This document shows, one piece after another, positions 57,101 to 64,000 of a DNA stretch of 64,000 bases (within the stretch, counting starts at the first letter, position 1; the number at the start of each line of letters is the position of its first letter). This DNA comes from Ramlibacter sp. Leaf400. GTDB lineage: Bacteria; Pseudomonadota; Gammaproteobacteria; Burkholderiales; Burkholderiaceae_C. The DNA lies in NCBI RefSeq assembly GCF_001424545.1, contig NZ_LMQL01000009.1:454822-518821 (forward strand), read 5' to 3'. The notes below the pieces were generated by a model, which did no database searches, had not been told where the DNA came from, and saw nothing but the letters and a program-made list of their open reading frames with translations. The position numbers and the translations under genes are program-made.

Positions 57101-57432
57101 AGGCCGCGATCGAGGCCAGCCGGCTGCGCCTGCGGCCGATCCTGATGACGTCGCTCGCGTTCGTGATGGGCGTGCTGCCGCTGGTGCTGGCCAGCGGGGC
57201 CGGCGCGGAGATGCGCCAGGCCATGGGCGTGGCGGTGTTCGCCGGGATGATCGGCGTCACGGCCTTCGGCCTCTTCCTCACGCCGGTGTTCTACGTGGCG
57301 CTGCGCCGCCTGGCCGGCAACCGGCCGCTGCGCCAGCACGGCGCCTCCCCCCACGCCGTCGACCCTGCGCCGACGCTGCCCGGCCGCGGCGGCTCGGCGC
57401 GCATCGTGCCCGCGGCGCCGCACCAGGACTGA
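54196..57432 (+). CDS. RND multidrug transporter, HAE1 family (MexF-like)
   Basis: 1078 aa. Starts MNFSRFFIDRPIFAGVLSV; TM4 with GIVVDDAIVVVENVERN gives the conserved proton-relay Asp pair, and QIGLMVLVGLSAKNAILIVEF is TM10-11. Twelve TM helices and two large periplasmic loops. A drug-proton antiporter. ATG with GGAG in front; the outer-membrane gene follows by 11 nt. Confidence 0.96.
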   Translation: MNFSRFFIDRPIFAGVLSVLIFLAGLIALLGLPISEYPEVVPPTVVVRANYPGANPKVIAETVATPLEEAINGVEGMLYMGSQATTDGLLTLSVTFRLGTDPDKAQQLVQNRVSQAEPRLPEEVRRLGITTVKSTPDITMVVHLVSPSGRYGMDYLRNYGVLNVKDRLARIQGVGQVAIWGGGEYSMRIWLDPQKVAQRGLSAGDVVAAVRSENVQAAAGVVGASPSVPGVDLQLSINAQGRLVSEQEFGDIIVKTGADGAVTRLRDVARLELGAADYSLRSLLDNDPAVGIGVFQAPGSNALEISAQVRATMEEIARTMPEGVEYRIAYDPTQFVRASIKSVVQTLAEAIALVVLVVILFLQTWRASIIPLLAVPVSVVGTFAVLHLLGFSINALSLFGLVLAIGIVVDDAIVVVENVERNIEAGHSPLEATYRAMREVSGPIIAIALVLSAVFLPLAFISGLTGQFYRQFAVTIAISTVISAINSLTLSPALAALLLRGHDQPKDALTRFMDRGFGWLFRGFNRLFGRGAEAYGRGVRAVLGRKALMLGLYLALAALTLGVFKAVPGGFVPAQDKQYLIGFAQLPDGATLDRTDAVIRRMGEIAQKNPNVSGTLAFPGLSINGFTNSSNSGIVFAMLKPFEERKRADQSGGAVAMQLNQEFAGIQDAFIVMFPPPPVQGLGTTGGFKLQLEDRASLGYDAMDAAVKAFMAKAQQAPELAGLFTSWQVNVPQLWADIDRTKARQLGVPVTDIFDTLQIYLGSLYVNDFNKFGRTYSVRVQADAPYRARAEDIVTLKVRASSGEMVPLSALMKVRESYGPERAMRYNGYLTADVNGGPAPGFSSHQAQAAIERIAAETLPPGISFEWTDLTYQEILAGNSAVWVFPLALLLVFLVLAAQYESLTLPLSIILIVPMGLLAAMTGVWLTGGDNNMFTQIGLMVLVGLSAKNAILIVEFARELEFAGRTPLQAAIEASRLRLRPILMTSLAFVMGVLPLVLASGAGAEMRQAMGVAVFAGMIGVTAFGLFLTPVFYVALRRLAGNRPLRQHGASPHAVDPAPTLPGRGGSARIVPAAPHQD

Positions 57433-57443
57433 AGGATCCCGCC

Positions 57444-58886
57444 ATGAATCGATTCCTCCTCGCCCCCCTCGCCGCCGCGCTGCTGCTGGCCGGCTGCGCC
57501 ACCGCCTTGCCGGAGCTGCCGGCGCAACCCGTCGCGCCGGTGCGGTTCAAGGAAGACGGCCAGCGCTGGACGGTCGCCCGGCCCGCCGAGGCGCAGCCCC
57601 GCGGCACCTGGTGGAAGTCCTTCGCCGATCCGGCCCTGGACCGCCTGGTCGAGCAGGCCGCGCTGCGCAACACCAGCGTCCAGGAAGCCGCCGCCCGGCT
57701 GGCGCAGGCGCGCGCCTTCGTGCGCAGCGCGCGTGCCGAGCGCCTGCCCCAGGTGGCGGCCGGCGCTTCCGCCGACCGTGCCGCGGGCGCCGGCACGCCC
57801 ACGGGTGCGCGCCCGGCCACGCTGCTGCAGGCCGGCGCCTCGCTGGCGTGGGAGGTCGACCTGTTCGGCCGCCTCGCGCGCAACCAGGACGCCGCTTCGC
57901 TCGACGCGCAGTCGCGCGAAGCGCTGCTGCACAGCACGCGGCTGGCGGTGCAGGCCGAGGTCGCGCAGACCTACCTGGCGCTGCGCGCGCTGGACACCGA
58001 GCGCGCGCTGGTGCGCGACACCGTGGGCGCGTATGCCGACACGCTGCGGCTGACGCAGCGCCGCCACCAGGCCGGCGACGTCGCCGAACTCGACGTGGTG
58101 CGCGTGCAGAGCGAGCTGGCCGGCAACGAGGCCGAGGCGCTGGCGCTGGACCGGCAGCGCGCCCAGCTCGAACACGCGCTGGCGGTGCTGGTGGGCGAGG
58201 CGGCTTCGGAGTTCGGCCTGGAGGCGGGCGCCTGGTCCGCGGCGCTGCCGGCGATCCCGCCCGGCGTGCCGGGCACGGTGCTGACGCGTCGCGCCGACGT
58301 GGCCGCGGCGCAGGCCTCGCTGATGTCGGCGCAGGCGCGCGTGGGCATCGCGCAGGCGGCCTGGTTCCCCAGCGTGACGCTCACCGGCGCGGCGGGGTTC
58401 GCCTCGCCCGAGCTGGGCGACCTGTTCAAGTGGTCGGCGCGCGCCTGGTCGCTGGGCGCGCTGCTGTCGCTGCCGATCTTCGACGGCGGCCGGCGCGAGG
58501 CCGGCGTGATGGCGGCGCAGGCGCAGATGGACGCGCAGCTGGCGCAGTACCGCGGCCAGGTGCTCAACGCCTTCCGCGAGGTGGAAGACCAGCTGGTGGC
58601 GCTGCGCCTGCTGGACGAGCAGGCCCATGCGCAGGGCCGCGCGGTGGAAGCCGCGCGGCGCGCCAGCACCATCTCGGAGACGCGCTACCGCAACGGGATG
58701 ATCGGCCAGCTCGAACTGCTGGACGCGCGCCGCAGCGAGCTGCGCAACCGCCGGCAGGCGCTGCAGGTGCGGTCGGCCCAGTACCAGGCCACGGTGGGCT
58801 TGATCCGCGCCCTTGGCGGCGGCTGGGAGCCGCCGGCGGCGCCGGCCACGAGCGAAGGCCAGGAACGCGAGTTCGCGCTGCGCTGA
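57444..58886 (+). CDS. RND outer-membrane factor (NodT/OprM type lipoprotein)
   Basis: 480 aa. Lipobox LLLAGCATALP. Two OEP halves with WWKSFADPALDRLVEQAALRN and FGRLARNQDAASLDAQS; the second with LPIFDGGRREAGVMAAQAQM and RYRNGMIGQLELLDARRSEL. It completes a three-part pump (adaptor, pump, channel). Followed by REP-like elements. Confidence 0.95.
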   Translation: MNRFLLAPLAAALLLAGCATALPELPAQPVAPVRFKEDGQRWTVARPAEAQPRGTWWKSFADPALDRLVEQAALRNTSVQEAAARLAQARAFVRSARAERLPQVAAGASADRAAGAGTPTGARPATLLQAGASLAWEVDLFGRLARNQDAASLDAQSREALLHSTRLAVQAEVAQTYLALRALDTERALVRDTVGAYADTLRLTQRRHQAGDVAELDVVRVQSELAGNEAEALALDRQRAQLEHALAVLVGEAASEFGLEAGAWSAALPAIPPGVPGTVLTRRADVAAAQASLMSAQARVGIAQAAWFPSVTLTGAAGFASPELGDLFKWSARAWSLGALLSLPIFDGGRREAGVMAAQAQMDAQLAQYRGQVLNAFREVEDQLVALRLLDEQAHAQGRAVEAARRASTISETRYRNGMIGQLELLDARRSELRNRRQALQVRSAQYQATVGLIRALGGGWEPPAAPATSEGQEREFALR

Positions 58887-58897
58887 CCCGCACCCCC

Positions 58898-58945
58898 CGT
58901 CATTCCCGCTGCCCCGTCATTCCCGCGAAGGCGGGAACCCAGTGC
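58898..58945 (+). repeat. REP-like elements, copy 8
   Basis: A truncated unit (58898-58912) then a complete forward unit (58915-58945, 8-bp stem CCCGC..GCGGG type). It separates the RND operon from the convergent Bug gene. Confidence 0.82.
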
Positions 58946-58988
58946 TCCCGCCCCCGCGGCTACCGCCCCGGGGCGGTTGCCTTCGCCC

Positions 58989-59993
58989 TCAGTCGAACTT
59001 CGCCCCCGAGTCCTTCACCACCTTCGCCCAGCGCGCCTTCTCGTCGCGGATGAACTTGCCGAAGTCGGCCGACGACCCCGGGCGGGTCTCCGCGCCCATC
59101 TTGGTCAGGCGCTCCTGCATCTCCGGCGTGGCCAGGATTTTCGACACCGTGCCGTGCAGCGCGGCGACCACCGCGGGCGGCGTGCCGGCCGGCGCGGCGA
59201 TGCCCTGGTAGGAACCGGTCTCGAACCCCGGCAGGCCGGCGGACTCGGCCACGGTGGGCACATCGGGCGCCGACGGGAACCGCTTGGCGCTGGAGATCGC
59301 CAGCGCCTTGAGCTTGCCGCCCTGCACCATCGGGTAGGTGGCGACCATGCCGTTGAACAGCACGTCGGCCTGGCCGGCGGCCACGTCGTTGATGGCCTGC
59401 GAGCCGCCCTTGTAGGGGATGTAGGTCCACTTGATGCCGCTGCGCAGCGCGAACTCGATGCCGGCCAGGTGGTTGGCGCCGCCCGTGCCCGAGATGGCGA
59501 AGTTCAGCGAGTTCGGCTTGGCCTTGGCCAGCGCGATCAGCTCCTTGGCGTCCTTGGCGGGCAGCGCGGGATTCGCGGCCAGCAGGTGGGGCGAGTAGGC
59601 CACCAGCAGCACCGGCGCGAAGTCCTTCACCGGATCGAACGGCAGGTTGGGGAACACGCTGGGCGCGATGGCCAGCGAGCCGATGTCGGTCAGCAGCAGC
59701 GTCAGGCCGTCCGGCGCCGACTTGGCGACGAAGTCCGAGCCCAGGTTGCCGGTGGCGCCGGCCTTGTTCTCCACCACCACGGTGGCGCCGAGCTGCTCCT
59801 GCAGCCGCGGCGCCAGCAGGCGCGCCAGGATGTCGGAGGTGCCGCCGGCCGGGTTGGGCACGATGATCCGCAGCGTCTTGCCGGCGAAGGCGGGATTGGC
59901 CGGCGCCTGCGCGAGGGCCAGGCCCGGCGCGGCGAGCGCCGCCAACGCGGTGGCGCCGGCCAGGCGGCGGCGGAGGATCGAGAAGTTCTTCAT
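58989..59993 (-). CDS. Bug-family tripartite tricarboxylate-type binding protein
   Basis: 334 aa. Signal peptide (LAGATALAALAAPGLALA), then KTLRIIVPNPAGGTSDILARLLAP and VVVENKAGATGNLG, the TctC/Bug signature; PYKGGSQAINDVAAGQADVLF is the ligand loop. It captures a carboxylic acid for uptake by a TctAB-type permease; no permease is in the window, common for this expanded family. It lies 79 nt after the dehydratase gene, suggesting a sugar-acid ligand. GGAG precedes the ATG. Confidence 0.92.
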   Translation of the reverse strand: MKNFSILRRRLAGATALAALAAPGLALAQAPANPAFAGKTLRIIVPNPAGGTSDILARLLAPRLQEQLGATVVVENKAGATGNLGSDFVAKSAPDGLTLLLTDIGSLAIAPSVFPNLPFDPVKDFAPVLLVAYSPHLLAANPALPAKDAKELIALAKAKPNSLNFAISGTGGANHLAGIEFALRSGIKWTYIPYKGGSQAINDVAAGQADVLFNGMVATYPMVQGGKLKALAISSAKRFPSAPDVPTVAESAGLPGFETGSYQGIAAPAGTPPAVVAALHGTVSKILATPEMQERLTKMGAETRPGSSADFGKFIRDEKARWAKVVKDSGAKFD

Positions 59994-60072
59994 GGGGTGT
60001 CTCCTTCCAGTTAAGGGGTCGAGTGGGAGGGGGTCGGTGCCCACTGCTGCACCGTGATGCCTGGCGGCGGGA

Positions 60073-61248
60073 TCAGGGGCGCTGGCCGCATTCGGCCGAC
60101 TCGCGGGTCCAGCGGCGGGCCTGCTCGCTCAGCGTCAGGCCCAGGCCGGGCCGGGTGGGCACCAGCATGCGGCCCGCGCTGATCTGCAGGCGCTCCTCGA
60201 ACAGCGGCTCCAGCCAGTCGAAGTGCTCCACCCAGGGCTCGGTCGGGTAGGTGGCGGCCAGGTGCACGTGCAGTTCCATCGCGAAGTGCGGCGCCAGCAT
60301 CACGCCGGCGTGCTCGGCCAGCGCGGCGATCTTCAGGAAGGGCGTGATGCCGCCCACGCGCGGGGCGTCAGGCATCAGGTAGTCGGCGGCGCGGTGGCGG
60401 ATCAGCTCGGCGTGTTCGGCGGCGCTGGTGAGCATCTCGCCGGTGGCGATGGGCGTGTCCAGCGACGCGGCCAGCGCCGCATGGCCCTCGTTGTCGTAGG
60501 CGTCCAGCGGCTCCTCGATCCACACCAGGTGGAACTGCTCCAGCGTGCGGCACATGCGCTGCGCCGCCGGCCGGTTCCACTGCTGGTTGGCGTCCACCAT
60601 CAGCGGCGCGTCGTCGCCCAGGTGCTTTCGCACGGCTTCCACGCGCTGGATGTCCAGCCGGCCGTCGGGCTGGCCCACCTTGAGCTTGATGCCCCCGATG
60701 CCGCGCTCGCGCGAGGCCGCCGCGTTCACCAGCAGCTGGTCGGTCGGCGTGTGCAGGAAGCCGCCCGAGGTGTTGTAGCAGGCGACCGAGTCGCGCTGCG
60801 CGCCCAACAGCCTGGCCAGCGGCAGGCCGGCGCGGCGCGCCTTCAGGTCGTACAACGCGACGTCGAAGGCGCCCAGCGCCTGCGTGGCCAGGCCGCTGCG
60901 GCCCACCGACGCGCCGGCCCAGCACAGCTTGGTCCACAGCCGCGCGATGTCGCTCGGGTCCTCGCCCAGCAGGGCCGGGGCGACTTCCTTGGCGTGCGCG
61001 AACTGGCCGGGGCCGCCGGCCCGCTTGGAGTAGCTCAGGCCCAGGCCCTGGTGGCCGTCGCGGGTCTGGATCTCCGCGAACAGCATGGCGATCTCGGTCA
61101 TCGGCTTCTGGCGGCCGGTCAGGACCTTGGCGTCGCTGATCGGCTGCGCCAGCGGCAGGTAGCAGGAGGACAGGCGGACCCAGGCGATCTGGTCGCCCGC
61201 GCCGGACACGGCGGGTGCCGTGGAGGGGTTGGCGGAAGAGGATGACAT
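60073..61248 (-). CDS. L-talarate/galactarate dehydratase-like enolase superfamily enzyme
   Basis: 391 aa. Catalytic pattern of the mandelate racemase subgroup: IGGIKLKVGQPDG (KxK), MVDANQQW, LVWIEEPLD, TGE and MLAPHFAMELH (His/Asp dyad). The segments SYSKRAGGPGQFAHAKE and NTSGGFLHTP are those of talarate/galactarate dehydratase, which removes water from the hexarate. The start at 61248 is taken instead of 61257 because TATCAT (61256-61261, minus strand) is 7 nt before it. It is in a probable operon with the Bug receptor. Confidence 0.88.
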   Translation of the reverse strand: MSSSSANPSTAPAVSGAGDQIAWVRLSSCYLPLAQPISDAKVLTGRQKPMTEIAMLFAEIQTRDGHQGLGLSYSKRAGGPGQFAHAKEVAPALLGEDPSDIARLWTKLCWAGASVGRSGLATQALGAFDVALYDLKARRAGLPLARLLGAQRDSVACYNTSGGFLHTPTDQLLVNAAASRERGIGGIKLKVGQPDGRLDIQRVEAVRKHLGDDAPLMVDANQQWNRPAAQRMCRTLEQFHLVWIEEPLDAYDNEGHAALAASLDTPIATGEMLTSAAEHAELIRHRAADYLMPDAPRVGGITPFLKIAALAEHAGVMLAPHFAMELHVHLAATYPTEPWVEHFDWLEPLFEERLQISAGRMLVPTRPGLGLTLSEQARRWTRESAECGQRP

Positions 61249-61274
61249 CGCTATCATGATATCGATGTCATCCT
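61239..61274. promoter_or_regulatory. 36-bp near-perfect palindromic operator
   Basis: Arms AGGATGACATCG and CGATGTCATCCT are perfect inverted repeats (12 bp). The 12-nt centre contains TATCATGATA, itself a 10-bp palindrome, so 17 of 18 pairs match. The centre coincides with the -10 (TATCAT) and the start codon of the dehydratase on the minus strand, ideal for repression. The divergent LacI gene starts 75 nt away. Confidence 0.75.
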
Positions 61275-61349
61275 GGCCTGGTCAAGCGCCCGGACCCCCG
61301 GCCCCACGGCTGAGCCCCTCGTAGAATCGCCCGCCTGCGCGCGCCAACG

Positions 61350-62384
61350 ATGAACGCCTCCCGCCCCTTCAAGACCGCGACCCTGGCCGACGTGGCGCGC
61401 GTCGCCGGCGTCTCCCCCATCACGGCGTCGCGCGCCCTGGCCAACCCGGGCATCGTCTCGCCCCGCACCATCGAGCGGGTGCGCCAGGCGGTCGAGACCA
61501 CGGGCTACATCCCCAACCTGCTGGCCGGCAGCCTCAAGTCCAACCGCAGCATGACGGTGGCCTGCCTGGTGCCCGCGATCTCGGTCGCGCAGTTCCTTCC
61601 GACGGTGCACACCCTGACCGATGCGCTGGCGGCCGCCGGCTACCAGCTGGTGCTGGGCCAGACCGGCTACGTCCACGCGCGGGAAGAAGCGCTGATCGAC
61701 ACCATGGTGGCCCGCCGCCCCGACGGCATCGTGGTGGCCGGCCTGGTGCACTCGCCGGCCGCGCGGCAGAAGCTGCGCCGGCTGGGCATCCCGGTGGTGG
61801 AGACCTGGGACCTGAGCGACGAGCCGATCGACATGCTGGTGGGGTTCTCGCACCAGGAGGTGGGCGCGGCTGTCGCCGCGTTCTTCCGGCGCAGGGGCTG
61901 GCAGCGGGTGGGCATCGCCACCGGCGACGACCACCGCGCGTCGCTGCGGCGCCAGGGCTTCCTCGCCGCCTGGGGCCGCGAGGTGCCCGTGGCCGTGGGC
62001 CCGGCCCCGAGCAACCTCGCCTTGGGGCGCCGCGCGCTGGGCCGGCTGCTGCAGCAGGAGCCGGCGCTGGAAGCCGTCTTCTGCAGCTCCGACCAGCTGG
62101 CCCAGGGCGTGATCACGGAAGCGCTGGACCGCGGCCTGCAGGTGCCCGGGCAGCTGGCGGTGTGCGGCTTCGGCGACGCGGATTTCGCGGCCCACATGCG
62201 GCCGGCGCTGACCACGGTGCAGGTGGACGGCGCGGCCATCGGCGCGCGGGCCGCGCAGCTGATCATCGACCGCCGCAGCGGCGCGGCGATCGCGCAGGCG
62301 ATCACCGACATCGGCTTTCGCATCGTCGAGCGGACCTCGACGATGGACGCAGGGCCCGCTACGCGGCCTTCGCCGGCGCCTTGA
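61350..62384 (+). CDS. LacI-family transcriptional regulator (GntR-like)
   Basis: 344 aa. HTH ATLADVARVAGVSPITASRALANP, hinge and sugar-binding domain (NRSMTVACLVPAISVAQFLPT) typical of the gluconate-repressor subgroup. TAGAAT (61322-61327) is a probable -10, giving a short leader. It is the likely sensor for the talarate/galactarate genes. Its last 26 nt overlap the convergent DnaJ-like gene. Confidence 0.92.
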   Translation: MNASRPFKTATLADVARVAGVSPITASRALANPGIVSPRTIERVRQAVETTGYIPNLLAGSLKSNRSMTVACLVPAISVAQFLPTVHTLTDALAAAGYQLVLGQTGYVHAREEALIDTMVARRPDGIVVAGLVHSPAARQKLRRLGIPVVETWDLSDEPIDMLVGFSHQEVGAAVAAFFRRRGWQRVGIATGDDHRASLRRQGFLAAWGREVPVAVGPAPSNLALGRRALGRLLQQEPALEAVFCSSDQLAQGVITEALDRGLQVPGQLAVCGFGDADFAAHMRPALTTVQVDGAAIGARAAQLIIDRRSGAAIAQAITDIGFRIVERTSTMDAGPATRPSPAP

Positions 62385-63390
62385 TCCGGGCCTCCCAGCC
62401 CTCGATGAGCCGGTCCCAGGCGGCCCGGCGAGCGCCGGCGGCGGTGGCGCGCGCGCCCGTGTTCGAGGCCACCAGGCGATCGATCGCCTTCTCCTGTCCC
62501 GGGCTGAATTCCTCCGGGAACAGCGGCACCACGTTGACGATGCAGTCGCCGCACGCCCCGGCCGCCTGCCAGGGCAGGCCGGCGCCCTTGATGCGGTAGT
62601 TCAGGGTCCCGCGGCGCAGGCGCATCTGCTGCAGCCCGCGCGGCGTGGGCACCTCGGTCCAGCGGTTGGCGATCCAGGCGAAGCCGTCGACGGGGAGCTC
62701 GCAGCAGAGGGTGCCGTCCGGTTCCACCGAGAAGAACTCGTGCGCCCGCAGCGCGATGCGCACGCGCAGCGCCAGCTGGTGGTCCCGGCGGTTGCGGCCC
62801 TGCACGCGCGCCGCCACGTCGAGCACGTTGCCGGCGCGCAGGCCCGCCGGCAGTTCGACGCGGCAGCGGTACTTGCGGGCCGGCGACTTGCCGCTGGCGT
62901 CGCAGGCGGGGCAGCCCTGGCGCGTGGACCCGTGGCCCTGGCAGGCGCCGCATTCGATGGTGGATGCGACCCAGCCGAACCAGAGCGGCTGGCGCACCCG
63001 CCCCGTCCCGCCGCATTCACCGCAGGCGGCGGGTTCCGGCTCCAGGCCGGTGCCGTGGCAATCGGCGCAGTCGTCGATCACTTCACCGCGCAGCTCGCGC
63101 GTGCAGCCGCTGGCGATCTCTTCCAGCGTGAGTTCGACGGTGTGCTCCACCGCGGGCTCCCGGGCGCCGTCCGCCTCGCCCTCGCCCTCGCCTTCCAGCG
63201 CGAGTTCGCGCTTGGACCGGCGGATCTCCTCCAGCGCCTGGTTGATGCGCTGGATCTTGCGCAAGGCCTGCGGGCTGTCGTTGCGGTCCGGGTGCCAGCG
63301 CGCGGCCAGCCGGCGCCAGGCGGCCTTCACCTCGGCATCGCTGGAGCCCGGGGCGACGCCGAGTTCGTGGTAGCAGTCGTCGACGTTCAA
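62359..63390 (-). CDS. DnaJ-like protein with acidic linker
   Basis: 343 aa. J domain DDCYHELGVAPGSSDAEVKAA with HPD (RWHPDRND); four CxxCxGxG zinc repeats (CADCHGTG, CGECGGTG, CGACQGHG, CPACDASG) and a C-terminal substrate domain follow. The Gly/Phe-rich linker of DnaJ is replaced by an acidic EGEGEGEADG stretch. The TTG start at 63390 has GGAG 7 nt upstream and gives a clean MNVDDCYH; the ATG at 63426 overlaps a -10 hexamer (TACGAT, 63425-63430). Hsp70 co-chaperone of unknown client. Confidence 0.82.
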   Translation of the reverse strand: MNVDDCYHELGVAPGSSDAEVKAAWRRLAARWHPDRNDSPQALRKIQRINQALEEIRRSKRELALEGEGEGEADGAREPAVEHTVELTLEEIASGCTRELRGEVIDDCADCHGTGLEPEPAACGECGGTGRVRQPLWFGWVASTIECGACQGHGSTRQGCPACDASGKSPARKYRCRVELPAGLRAGNVLDVAARVQGRNRRDHQLALRVRIALRAHEFFSVEPDGTLCCELPVDGFAWIANRWTEVPTPRGLQQMRLRRGTLNYRIKGAGLPWQAAGACGDCIVNVVPLFPEEFSPGQEKAIDRLVASNTGARATAAGARRAAWDRLIEGWEARIKAPAKAA

Positions 63391-63782
63391 ATGCGCGCTC
63401 CGGGAGTCTGTGCTGCAGCGCAGCATCGTAGCCTGCGGCAGGGCCGGGAGACGGCGTGACACGACGTCGCGCGATGCAGACCGCGCGTCCGTGGAATATG
63501 GCCTGTGGACGTGCGGCGGGGCGCACTACCACAGCGCGGCACCCGCGAATTCACACCAAAACTGGAGAAGGCTGTGGACAACCCTGTGGAGCCGCGGCAT
63601 TCGCGGCGCCAGCTCTGGCGTTGCGGCCGATGATCAAAGAACAGGCAGGTGCCCAAGATTTTTTTCGGCGCGCCATCGGCTGTGACGCGGCGGCGACGGG
63701 TCGCCGCCAGTGCACGCAAGCGGTGCGTTGTCACCTTTCGGGGGCCCGCCGCATCAAAGGCCTACACACCCCAGGAGCCAAG
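63391..63782. other. 392-nt gene-free region with DnaA-box-like words
   Basis: No convincing gene. TGTGGACGT (63504-63512), TGTGGACAA (63573-63581) and TGTGGAGCC (63585-63593) resemble the DnaA box TGTGGATAA, the second with one mismatch. A T7 run follows at about 63660. AGGAG lies before the cytochrome start. Confidence 0.4.
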
Positions 63783-64000
63783 ATGCCCCGACCGAGCCCC
63801 CTCCTGCCCAGCCTGCTGGCCATGGCGCTCGCCGCGCTGGTCCCCGCCTGCGGCGGCGGATCGGGCGAGGCGCCGGCCGCCGCAGCCGCCCCGGCCCCCT
63901 CCGCCGGCGCCCCGCCCGCGTCGGCGCAGGCCGACCTGGTCGCCCAGGGCCGGCAGGTCTTCCGCTTCGACACCTTCGGCGACGAGACCCAGTGGACCGA
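63783..64000 (+). CDS. Di-heme cytochrome c lipoprotein, N-terminal part (cut by window edge)
   Basis: 72 codons visible. Signal region with lipobox-like LVPACGGGSG (Cys23), a Pro/Ala linker, then VAQGRQVFRFDTFGDETQWT, very close to AAQGQQIFRFDTFGDEAFWTD of the protein at 38897-40195. AGGAG is 7 nt before the ATG. The haem sites lie beyond the window. Confidence 0.8.
   Translation, partial: MPRPSPLLPSLLAMALAALVPACGGGSGEAPAAAAAPAPSAGAPPASAQADLVAQGRQVFRFDTFGDETQWT

Noticed and set aside
54079-57423. 1114-codon open frame antisense to the RND pump
   Set aside because: Composition is low-complexity (H, Q, R, A, G) with no motif; the pump on the other strand is certain.

Overview
The window is chromosomal DNA of a high-GC (about 70 percent) betaproteobacterium, most likely Burkholderiales and probably Comamonadaceae (Ramlibacter/Variovorax type). 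The evidence is a Bug-family (tripartite tricarboxylate type) binding protein, the rpsP-rimM-trmD-rplS order, a frameshifted prfB, Bcr/CflA and HAE1-type pumps, ergothioneine genes, and a dispersed 30-bp REP-like repeat (GTCATTCCCGCGNAGGCGGGAATCCAGTG type) in at least eight intergenic places. About 66 genes fill both strands. I see no tRNA, rRNA, CRISPR array, transposase or prophage gene.

Layout. 0-6.6 kb: end of a Sel1-repeat gene, then four overlapping genes of a chemotaxis-like signalling unit (hybrid histidine kinase with three receivers, CheR, CheB effector domain, receiver-kinase). 6.6-12.7 kb: prfB with its programmed +1 frameshift, pepN, fbp, and a Bcr/CflA exporter. 12.8-19.7 kb: a DEAD-box helicase, orn, an M48 protease, phhB, rsgA, a CobD/AmpE-like protein and a CoA-type Nudix hydrolase. 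19.7-22 kb: the ribosomal operon rpsP-rimM-trmD-rplS. 22-28.9 kb: acetyltransferase, TM2 protein, NHL lipoprotein, Pit phosphate transporter with its DUF47 partner, DUF486 protein, RluA-type pseudouridine synthase, intradiol dioxygenase and SDR. 28.9-40.2 kb: Fe/2OG dioxygenase, egtBD, zinc-free alcohol-dehydrogenase-like reductase, a small envelope pair, erythromycin-esterase-like enzyme, a core-MetE (MesD-like) methionine synthase with a cupin, a divergent ZIP protein, hemerythrin and a di-heme cytochrome c.

40.3-48.6 kb is a metal (probably copper) island. One arm on the minus strand encodes a Cys/Met-rich small protein, a candidate outer-membrane barrel, a MerP-like periplasmic HMA protein and a MerT-like membrane protein. 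The divergent plus-strand arm starts from a MerR/CueR-type promoter and encodes a His-rich DUF4396 protein, a His/Cys-rich exported protein, a TolC-type channel, a multicopper oxidase, a cupredoxin and a CusF-like chaperone. No RND pump, P-type ATPase or metal regulator gene lies in the island. A DMT transporter with an extreme histidine tail closes it. 48.7-58.9 kb: TauE/SafE exporter, two LysR regulators, and a complete RND efflux operon preceded by an alpha/beta-hydrolase-fold protein that has lost its catalytic serine and histidine. 59-63.4 kb: a Bug receptor and a talarate/galactarate dehydratase-like enolase, divergent from a LacI regulator, with a near-perfect 36-bp palindrome sitting on the dehydratase -10 element; then a DnaJ-like protein. 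The right edge holds the start of a second di-heme cytochrome closely related to the one at 38.9 kb.

Two window-wide patterns stand out. Twelve genes carry a -10-like hexamer exactly 6 or 7 nt before the start codon and have no Shine-Dalgarno sequence, which suggests leaderless transcription. The metal island uses the arginine codon AGG and histidine-rich low-complexity segments far more than its neighbours, which suggests transfer.
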